Positions 7,643 through 14,491 of a stretch of 14,491 nt of DNA are shown here, piece by piece. Origin of the DNA: CAYUST01 sp041908765 (lineage in GTDB: Bacteria > Patescibacteriota > Gracilibacteria > Absconditabacterales > Absconditicoccaceae); assembly GCA_041908765.1 (NCBI GenBank), contig JAYREU010000004.1:1-14491 (forward strand). Direction: 5' to 3'. Within the stretch, counting starts at the first letter, position 1, and each line of letters begins with the position of its first letter. The notes under the pieces were generated by a model that was not told where the DNA came from, ran no database searches, and was given only the letters and a program-made list of their open reading frames with translations. The translations under genes were made by a program, and so were the position numbers.

Positions 7643-8827
7643 TTAGATAATATGTTTTCTCGCTCTCCACATAATACCTGCGCTTATCAAAACACAGACA
7701 ACTGCTACGATAAACAACGGAAGATGCAAATCGAGAATCAAGCCACCGATCAAGGGACCGATCACCATAGTCAATGTTTGGAGTGAAGAAAAGACACCCG
7801 TCAACTCACCTGTTCTGCCTGGTTCACTGTGTGCTAACATTTCTCCTTGATAGACGGGACCATAGAGCGAACTAAATAATGCGGCTATCATAAAGAGTCC
7901 CATGAAAACGTACAGATTGTCTACGGGCAACACATTGTTGTAGGTCAGTCCAACCATAGTCACAAATAATCACAGATGTGCGATAGCTAGCAAGGAACGT
8001 GTCGAAAAACGAGGCAACCGAAATTTGGGCAACAGGATGGCCATATTGAGTGCAGTAATCACACCCACCATCGCCAAAATATACCCGAAATATTCTCCGC
8101 CAATACCAAAATCTTGTCTCACCTCAATCGGCAATACGGACTGATAACTAAATACCCCAATACCCAAAATCATCACCGACCACAAGTATGGCGCGAGAGA
8201 GGGTTTTTGAAAATAAAATCGGATAGTACGCAAGACGGCGAAATCAATCACTGCATGGCGTTGTTTGTGCGTGTTGGTTTCTGGGAGCCAAAAGATCAAG
8301 AGGAGCGCATCGAGTACTCCTAGTACCGTACCGAAAATAAATAATGTTTCCACATTGCCCCATCACAGAATCACAGATCCAAGCACGGGTCCGATAATGA
8401 AACCCAACCCAAAGATAGCACCGAGTAATCCTAGATTCTTTTTGCGGTCTACATCATCAGTAGATATATCTGACATAATCGCTTGGAGGATACTAAAATT
8501 ACCTCAGGTGATACCATTGATTACTCTCGAGACAATAAAAATCCAATAGATATGGTGTCCTATGATCATCAGATACGAAAGTGCTGTCCCAAAAATACAT
8601 GCAATCAAAAGTCGCTTTCTTCCATACTTATCAGATAGTTGTCCTAGCAGTGGTGTTGAAAAAAATGCACACAGTGCATACACAGACAGGCCGATACTGA
8701 TCCAACTAGGTGATACTGCATATCGATCAATTAATTTCTCAATAGCAGGAATATAGATACCTATAGAAATGACATCGAGCAGGAGGGCAATATGTACGAG
8801 TAACTTTGTTTTCGTTGACACGTGCAT
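7643..8827 (-). CDS. MFS transporter (TetA/drug-efflux-like)
   Basis: A 394-residue transporter of the major facilitator superfamily with about 12 hydrophobic spans, the usual size. Motif A between spans 2 and 3 is intact (GQLSDKYGRKR). After span 4 comes GITGGN, a segment typical of TetA-like carriers; its first Gly of the GG pair is TGA at 8504-8506. Two other TGA codons (8363-8365 in VILGWG, 7970-7972) also read well as Gly. The standard code gives three fragments. ATG at 8827 is preferred to a TTG one codon earlier. The substrate cannot be told from sequence; drug or sugar efflux is possible, and export linked to the copper/redox genes downstream is a speculative alternative. It is the first gene of the same-strand run 8827-6347. 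The stop is TAA. Confidence 0.9.
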
Positions 8828-8962
8828 CAAGGCGAGAAAAGTATGAAGAACTCATACTCTATGAAAAAGAAAGGAAGATGCAACGGGTAGGGCGAGATAA
8901 GAAACATCTCACTTGTGTTTTTTATGTTTTATTTGTTGCGGCTTGTGTCTTAAATCTTAATT

Positions 8963-9000
8963 CTTAATTCTCGTTTCTTAATTCTCGTTTCTTAATTCTC
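8963..9000. repeat. 14-nt tandem repeat across the surface-protein stop codon
   Basis: CTTAATTCTCGTTT is repeated perfectly at 8963-8976 and 8977-8990, and a third partial copy runs from 8991 to 9000. Shorter related copies (CTTAATT) precede it from about 8955. The third copy contains the stop codon (8992-8994) of the surface-protein gene, so the array is mostly in its 3' untranslated region and the MFS upstream region. A similar CTTAATTCT string occurs on the minus strand ahead of dnaX near 3880-3890. Confidence 0.7.
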
Positions 9001-12000
9001 AAACAACGTATAGGTCAGTGTACCAGAATAAATATCTGGTGTACTATATGCGGGAATATCTACACGCAATTGAAGAATAGTACCATATGTTCCATAAATA
9101 CCTGCGCCCGTTCAAAGGTCTCTCTTGAGAAAGGTAGCAGTGCCTGTTGCATAACTAAAACTTGTGAAAGCAGATCATAATGTCACATACGGATTTGCAC
9201 TGCCCGAAATGAGTACTACTCCCGTCGCCTGTCGCGCTATTCTACTCGTAGGGATAGTTGTATAGATTCAAGAAAGCTGCGTAATTTGTAAGGTGGTATA
9301 ATAGCCACTCGTAGATCAGAGGGTATCTGTGACCGTCAAATAGTCAGATGAATTCACATTCCCTGTTTGGAAATAATTTTCTACCGTCATATCCGGGAAA
9401 GCAATATTGCCCGTTGAGGAAATAGAAACAGATCCGGTACTCGTGGGTGGTGAATAGATGAAATAGCCCGTATAGGTGACTGCTCTGTTGTATGGATTGG
9501 TAACTAGCATAGTCACGGTGTAGGTTCCACTGCTCAATGCGGGAGTGATTTGCCCGCCCGTCAACATCCATGTCCCATTACCTAGATTTGCTCATGTATA
9601 ATTAGTACCACTAATAGTCAATCTAATACGATCAAGTGGACCGAGCATGGTTCCTGTCAATTCAGGAGAAGAACTGGTCACCGTAGAAGTAGTCATAGTA
9701 GCAGGTCTGGCATAGAGATCATATATCTGTCCCGAGCTAAGCGCATTTTTGTAGACACGAACATCATCGATACATCATGTGAAATAGTTGGAGGGAGTAC
9801 TATCCGCGAATCTTCCAAGCTCTAGTCTATTCACTGCTGCATTGTAAGCCACATTGTTGGTATTTTGTCACTCATATATACCATTCACATAAATATCCCT
9901 ATCTGTGTTGGTATTATACACCGCTGTAATCAGGAACCGTCATGTTGTAGTCATAGCACTCGTACCGTTTGCAAGACGCGCTACGGTGTTCTGTGTTTTG
10001 ACTCTCGGAGTAGCGTTATTGTGCTCAATATTATACATTACATTGGTAGCAGTAGATTGAGCAAGAGAGAGAATACCACCATTTATAGCAATACTAGATG
10101 TTCTTACCCAAGTCGAAGTAGTAAATGGATATGAGAGACTAAGTCACGTCCTTAATTGGACATAATCATTGACTCCATCAAAACAAATAATTGTTTCTCC
10201 ATTGAGTGTACCCGTAAATACGCCATTGAATCCTGTTGCATGATGACCACTTCAAGAAATATCCAAAAAACGTGTTCAAGACATGCTTCCATCATAATGT
10301 ACACGGAGTCATGTAGCTGAAGGGGTAGCAGTACATATTGATGGTGAAGCCCTAGTACACGTGTATCCTGGTTCAATCGTACAACTCAAACTACAGCCAT
10401 CACCATTGGTATTATTGCCATCATCACATGCCTCACCACTCAGTGTTGTACCATCTCCGCATCATACATTTGCCATCTGTAGTTGAAATCACCACAAGAT
10501 CACACCATCTTGTGCAGCATTATCTCACATGGTAAGCGTCCATGTACCAATGGGATTTACTCCACTATAGACACTCAATGTTTGATTGGGCAAAAAAGTG
10601 CCTGTCGCAGGTAGCGCCCCAATACCACCTGTCGCTTGATCATCAAATATTGCTCTCACTTTGACCGCTGGTCCATCGTTGGTATAGCCACCAGCTGCTA
10701 CTAGAGTCCTAGTAGTTCCACCGGGCGAAGTGATAGTAAATGATTTTTCTGAAGAGTAAGCGTTGGTAGTTCAGTACACCAAAGGATTCTCTGAATCAAT
10801 AGGTTGAAAATCGAGAATAACAATAAGTTTTTGAATAGTGAATCATGTACCCACATCTCAGGTAGTAATCGTGACAGTCTTTGGCAAGGTACCATTATCT
10901 ACAAAATTTCCCGTATTTGCACCGCCCGTATACGTGAAGAAAAAAGTAGAGGCACCACACGTATAAAATCTTGCTCTGCCTCACATCACGACTGCGACAT
11001 TTCCTGGTAATGTCGTATCACCCTCTGCACAATCTGCTCCTGCTTGGGTAGACACTCACTCATCTCCAACTGCATTATCGCCTACATGATATGCGCTGAC
11101 TTCTACTTTGGTACCATCAGGGAACGGCATAGCATATTCGATCATCACCGGATCAGAAAAAAGAAGATGTTCACCACTGAGACCAAATTCAAAACTTGTC
11201 GACCGAGGAGATCATTTCTCATACTTTTGCGCTGGTTGGAGTTCATCTGGAGGAGTTTCTGCCTCAGCAATATATTCGTCTATTGCACTCGCCCCAAAGA
11301 GGGCATCTTCTTCAATATCAGGCTCAATCTCTTGTTCTGCCATTTCACCCGCATTTCATTGTGCTGATAATAATTGCTCTTGCACGACTTCAGCCGGTCA
11401 CAAATCTGGGACCAACTCAAGCGTTTCTTTGGTAATGATTTCACCTCCTGCGGTTTGGATTTCAAGATCGACAGGCATAGTTACGGTAATTTCTTGTGAG
11501 ATTATATTGAATGCCGTTTCGAGATATGCTTCTGCGGAAGGATCGTTTATGGCTTCTCATTCGACGGGTTCATAGAGCGTTGCTGTTTGTACTTTTTCAA
11601 CAGTCGGAGAGTTGGATGATCATGGGGAATCATGCTCGTCAACGACTTCTTCCTCTACGATGGGGAGTTCATTATCTTGCGTTGAATCATCTACACCTAT
11701 TTCATCTATCGTTCATGCTTGCTCCTCAGTAATGACTTCTGGATCGGTAAGTTCTAGTGTGTCTGGTATAGGCTCATCATCAATAGGTTCTGATGGAAGC
11801 TCCTCAGATCATGGAATAAATTCCTCTACAGGCACTTCATCTGAAGGTGTTACTTCAGAAGGTATCTCCTCTTCGATTATTTCAGGTTCATTTGTTATTT
11901 CTTCTTCAGCATCATACAAAGTAATATTCTCCAGTTGAGCATCTGCCACATCAAACAATTCTTCACCCTCAGCCCAAACGACCGTATCAGGAAAACGCAC

Positions 12001-12060
12001 TCGTTGAGTCACGAGTGTAGTCATCAAAATAAATACTGCTATTCTCCTCCGCAAATGCAT
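8992..12060 (-). CDS. Large modular secreted surface protein (P-domain, Cys-rich repeat, LamG, Ig-like, WxL-like)
   Basis: About 1,022 residues, assembled by reading about 27 in-frame TGA codons as Gly. Order: signal peptide (1-32, MHLRRRIAVFILMTTLV); Glu/Asp/Pro-rich stalk (to ~280); a beta-domain with FEFGLSGE, LLFSDPV and FYTCGAS (~290-375); a P/Homo B proprotein-convertase-like domain ending NPIGTWTLTMGDNAAQDG (~400-525); a Myxococcus-type Cys-rich repeat (GCGDGTT...GEACDDGN...GDGC, ~529-567); a LamG-like domain from FDGVNDYVQL to FTGCIDDVRVYKNALS (~585-783); an Ig-like domain (~787-870); and a WxL-like C-terminus ending YSGTLTYTLFEN. These are extracellular modules of adhesins and secreted enzymes, so host-cell binding is plausible; no protease catalytic domain accompanies the P-domain. 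ATG at 12060 is preferred over an in-frame GTG at 12147 because it begins the signal peptide and sits just after a promoter. The stop is TAA. Confidence 0.88.
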
Positions 12061-12101
12061 GAACGTTGGCAAGGTAAGGGTGAAACGTGCTGAACAATCC
12101 A

Positions 12102-12131
12102 AGTATAGCAAAAGTTGTTGTATGCGTCCAA
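12102..12131 (-). promoter_or_regulatory. Predicted promoter of the large surface-protein gene
   Basis: On the minus strand TTGGAC (12126-12131) and TATACT (12102-12107) are 18 bases apart. Transcription would start near 12095, leaving a short leader before ATG at 12060; this supports that start over the upstream GTG, which lies before the promoter. Confidence 0.5.
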
Positions 12132-12199
12132 AAATAGGGGTTCTCACCTATTCCAAGGCTTGACAACTCACAGACGAATGATGCTTTGTTATTTTGTTA

Positions 12200-12227
12200 T
12201 TGACAATAGTGCTATATTATGTATATT
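12200..12227 (+). promoter_or_regulatory. Predicted promoter of the two-gene plus-strand unit
   Basis: A perfect TTGACA (12200-12205) is followed after 16 bases by TATATT (12222-12227). The predicted start near 12235 precedes ATG at 12260. It lies in the 199-bp divergent gap between this unit and the surface-protein gene. Confidence 0.55.
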
Positions 12228-12259
12228 GTTCACATTTCGTCATCATTAAAAAAAAGTAT

Positions 12260-12823
12260 ATGAAAAAGAATGTTGTAGCAACCATTGCGTTGCTTTTACT
12301 GATCGCAATCATAGGGATATGTTTATTTCCTTTATTGCAATTGCCTATCGTGGTATGGAGTATTGTTATCTTCGTAGGAGCACTAACTATAGCCACTATG
12401 AAGCGCTACTACACTCTTGGCGTACAAGTAGACAAAAGTGATCAGCCACAAGAAATATCTGATATAGCACATGGTTACATAGATCCTTCCATGCCAGAAA
12501 TCAGAACAGAACCAACAACAAGTAATGAAATGTTGAAGGAAGAAAAACAACAAGTGATTCCTCCAACTTCTGATGGCGTCATTGCGGAAAAAAGTTTCAA
12601 ACCAGCAATGCTTGTGCATCTTCAAAAGCAAGGAATCACAGAGATTTCCGAGCTATGGGGATATGCAAAAACCTATGCCAAGCAGAACTGCTATGAAATG
12701 GGTGGTTCCTATGCTTCGTTTGGTGATGAGATATCAGTCATATTAGTGAAAGACGACATCCGCGAAGAATTTAAAATTTCTTTGGAAGAAGTGAAAAAAA
12801 ATGAACGAATATGAAAAAAATAA
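12260..12823 (+). CDS. Two-span membrane protein with unknown cytoplasmic domain
   Basis: A 187-residue protein. Two hydrophobic spans lie close together (about 5-26 and 28-48), then a basic turn (MKRYYTLG), a linker rich in Gln, Pro and Glu, and a C-terminal domain of about 65 residues starting FKPAMLVHLQKQGITEISEL, with mixed helix and strand character. I recognise no family. ATG at 12260 is preferred because the upstream in-frame ATG (12194) lies inside the predicted promoter. A standard-code reading would end at TGA 12812-12814; with UGA as Gly it adds Gly-Lys-Lys and ends at TAA 12821-12823. It therefore overlaps the next gene's start (ATG 12811) by 13 bases, which suggests translational coupling. 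Confidence 0.75.
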
Positions 12824-13140
12824 TGTATATCATCGTGCTTGTTTGTTTGACGAATTTCGTCACTGCACAGGAACAGTATGTATCTGCAAAAACCAGTAAG
12901 GCTCTGAAAAAAATTTCGCAGATTGCGGATCAGTGCCAGGACACCCAGTCCGTGCGCTACGAGCATGCATGGAATGCGATACGGTCGATCGAGGCCGTGT
13001 ACAAAAACGTGTCGATCACCAAACAGCAAGATACAGAACTCGCACAGATATTGTGTGATGCTCTACAATCCAAAGAGGATAAGCACTTTGTGATTTATCT
13101 CTTGCGCGCACAGTCGGTAGCAGACGACTACTGGCGTTAA
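12811..13140 (+). CDS. Small secreted protein of unknown function
   Basis: A 109-residue product with a clear signal peptide (MKKIMYIIVLVCLTNFVTAQ, probable cleavage after Ala or Gln near residue 19-20). The mature part is mostly helical, with two cysteines (QIADQCQD and ILCDAL) that could form a disulfide. I recognise no family. It starts 13 bases inside the end of the preceding membrane-protein gene, in a different frame. The codons of about 12920-13010 are richer in G+C than its surroundings. The stop is TAA, followed by a strong terminator 30 bases on. Confidence 0.75.
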   Translation: MKKIMYIIVLVCLTNFVTAQEQYVSAKTSKALKKISQIADQCQDTQSVRYEHAWNAIRSIEAVYKNVSITKQQDTELAQILCDALQSKEDKHFVIYLLRAQSVADDYWR

Positions 13141-13169
13141 AGTAAAGAGTATAAAAAATAATGTTTTGA

Positions 13170-13194
13170 AGCAGGGGAATCCCCTGCTTTTTTT
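13170..13194 (+). terminator. Rho-independent terminator of the two-gene unit
   Basis: A perfect stem GCAGGGG (13171-13177) and CCCCTGC (13181-13187) closes a 3-base loop AAT and is followed by seven T. It extends by an A-T pair (13170 and 13188). It separates the secreted-protein gene from the EEP gene. Confidence 0.93.
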
Positions 13195-13246
13195 ATTGAG
13201 AAAGAGAGAAAACCGTGAATATGCGTATTGACCTGGTGTTTCATGG

Positions 13247-13274
13247 TATAGTAATTTGTAATCAGTGTACTATA
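13247..13274. promoter_or_regulatory. 7-bp inverted repeat upstream of the EEP gene
   Basis: TATAGTA (13247-13253) and TACTATA (13268-13274) are exact inverted copies separated by 14 bases. The pair lies between the terminator and ATG at 13323, where an operator or promoter would be expected. The arms themselves resemble -10 elements on both strands. The function is not established. Confidence 0.35.
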
Positions 13275-13322
13275 CTGCTCTCGCAATATATTGAATATTT
13301 TAAAGTTTTTTCGTTGTGCATA

Positions 13323-14108
13323 ATGAAAATATTATCACGAAACTGTAAGCGTGCAACAAGAACATCTCGTGTATGGGATTATATCAAATTACAACACGTA
13401 GATGTTATTTTATTACAAGAGGTGGGAGAAATGCCCGATGATTTTTGAAGTATATTCCCCTTTATTATAAAGAGGACGCCCGTGACGAAAGAATGAAATT
13501 TGCAAAAGTTTCATAATATACTTGCTTCAAAATATCCTCTCTGACAAGAGATAGCCTTAGAAGCGGATATCGAACGAGTTTCTCAAGAACTACACCGTTA
13601 TAGAAACAACATTTTTTGATATGAAGTTATGTTGAGTGATAGTGAAAAACTCAACATTGTTTTGGTATATAGTCCCGCACGACCCATCAACAAAGAAAGG
13701 ATGAAACTGGTAGATACTGATTTCATTCGTTCGAGAAATAACCCCGATGTCTATATAAGTGATATTCTATGGTATTCATTAAAACAGAAAAATATTTCTC
13801 AATGACTACGATTGATATGAGGAGATTTCAACTTATCTGCTAGTTTTGATAAAAAGAAAAAATGATGAAGTGGTAACCAACATAGTATTGAGCGCATGCA
13901 AGATTTGTGATTACAAGAGTGTATTGTAAAGTACAACTGATATACTGCCACCTTTCGCCACTCAAGATGATGAATCGTAGATCAAATAGATCATATTTTC
14001 ATTTCAGATGAGCTACAAAGCAAAAGCATATGATGCAAGGTTGACGGTCAGTGTCTCATTGATTGCCTCAGTGACCATGCTGCAGTTATTATGGAGTTAG
14101 AGGTGTAG
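13323..14108 (+). CDS. Endonuclease/exonuclease/phosphatase (EEP) family protein
   Basis: A 261-residue metal-dependent phosphodiesterase of the DNase I / exonuclease III / inositol phosphatase superfamily. The motifs appear in order: N7 near the start (MKILSRN), catalytic metal-binding E33 (VILLQEV), GGDFN at 166-170, D223 (QIDHIFIS) and the terminal SDH at 250-252. Reading it needs 13 TGA codons as Gly, including Gly166 of GGDFN and two tandem pairs; the standard code leaves only short scraps. Of 17 glycines, 13 use UGA, far more than elsewhere in the window. The local DNA is also AT-rich, so recent transfer or relaxed selection is possible. ATG at 13323 gives the classic family N-terminus; the frame stays open further upstream across the inverted repeat, but that part looks non-coding. 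No signal peptide is seen. The substrate cannot be predicted. Confidence 0.9.
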
Positions 14109-14197
14109 CTGCTTGTGTGTAGTGCTCAGACTTATGAGCTTCCGAATACCATAAAGTAATTTAAATATAGAAATTCGCTATATAAGATACTTTACTT

Positions 14198-14491
14198 CTA
14201 TGCTACTCAATAATGCTCTTTAACTTGTCTTTCCGTTAAGGTATTTCAGTCACTAAGATTATATCAAATTTTCTTAACTCATTCTTCTAGATCTTTCTCA
14301 TTATCTGATTCTATCTCAACAAACCATGGGATATTTTCAAGCTTATCAAAATCATAGATAATATTACCTAATTTATATGCCATTCTTTGTTTTGTCGATT
14401 CTCAATACTTCTTAAAACCTAGTTGTATTAGCATATTTACCATTATATCAAAATCGTTCACAGTAACCTCATACTCAAGGTTATGCATAAC
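14198..14491 (-). CDS. CYTH / class IV adenylate cyclase-like protein, N-terminus outside window
   Basis: 97 C-terminal residues are visible, with stop TAG at 14198-14200. Five of seven glycines are TGA codons. The segment has the second half of a CYTH triphosphate-tunnel fold: LEYEVTVNDFDIMVNML, a basic strand (KQRMAYKLGN), an acidic strand (IYDFDKLENIPWFVEIE) and a C-terminal helix with KKIGYNLSD. The WFVEIE strand is the most diagnostic piece. Members include class IV adenylate cyclase (CyaB) and thiamine-triphosphatase-like enzymes; the usual ExExK metal-binding strand would be upstream, out of view, so activity cannot be judged. It converges with the EEP gene across an 89-bp gap that shows only a weak AT-rich hairpin. 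Confidence 0.72.

Noticed and set aside
11612..11938. Plus-strand Ser-rich open frame
   Set aside because: It is the antisense image of the Glu/Asp-rich stalk of the surface protein.
14152..14192. Imperfect AT-rich inverted repeat between the convergent EEP and CYTH genes as a terminator
   Set aside because: Only a short core (TATAG/CTATA) pairs well and there is no clean T run after it.
1348..14491. UGA as selenocysteine or as tryptophan
   Set aside because: UGA occurs many times per gene in unrelated families and at conserved Gly positions. TGG serves Trp normally, and recoding at this density does not fit selenocysteine insertion.
1..14491. tRNA, rRNA, insertion sequence or phage att site
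   Set aside because: I looked for T-loop signatures, transposase motifs and terminal repeats by eye and found none that hold up; the Xer gene has no associated element boundaries.

Overview
This window reads as chromosomal DNA from a Candidate Phyla Radiation bacterium that translates UGA as glycine (genetic code 25), so Gracilibacteria (BD1-5) or Absconditabacteria (SR1). The evidence is internal. Read with the standard code, most genes fall into same-frame fragments separated by TGA. Read with UGA = Gly, the fragments fuse into full-length proteins. The TGA codons then land on glycines that the families conserve: next to the catalytic Lys of the Xer recombinase, in the GGDFN motif of an EEP nuclease, in the F-x-G-x-IDDVR motif of a LamG domain, and in the GITGGN segment of an MFS transporter. 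All 15 genes called here end in TAA (8) or TAG (7), never TGA. Ordinary TGG codons for Trp are also present. I could not run alignments, so all family assignments rest on motifs read by eye.

Layout. 1-2247 (+): the end of a Pro/Gln/Lys-rich single-span membrane protein, then a complete Xer-type tyrosine recombinase. 2250-3857 (-): dnaX, convergent with the recombinase and only two bases from it, with a 27-nt palindromic tandem repeat inside its linker. The same repeat type appears in the first gene. 3858-4136: a non-coding stretch with three GC-rich hairpins. 4137-5558 (-): a FecR-like membrane protein. 5648-6217 (-): a type II toxin-antitoxin pair (Phd/YefM antitoxin, then a RelE/ParE toxin visible only with UGA read through), with a likely promoter and direct-repeat operator. 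6347-8827 (-): a run of four genes in transcription order: MFS transporter, CuA-type cupredoxin lipoprotein, small membrane protein with two C-x8-C pairs, small lipoprotein. 8992-12060 (-): a modular secreted surface protein of about 1,022 residues with P-domain-like, Myxococcus-type Cys-rich, LamG-like, Ig-like and WxL-like parts. 12260-13140 (+): two overlapping small genes (a two-span membrane protein and a secreted protein), closed by a strong terminator. 13323-14108 (+): an EEP-family nuclease/phosphatase with 13 UGA codons. 14198-14491 (-): the C-terminal part of a CYTH / class IV adenylate cyclase-like protein running off the window.

How it fits together. Core functions (dnaX, xer) sit beside cell-surface, envelope-sensing and stress modules, as expected for a small host-associated cell. 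The parts least explained by known biology are the copper-site/cysteine/lipoprotein cluster, the 27-nt repeat shared by two unrelated coding regions on opposite strands, and the very uneven use of UGA (0 of 27 glycines in dnaX against 13 of 17 in the EEP gene). I saw no rRNA, tRNA, CRISPR array or insertion sequence.
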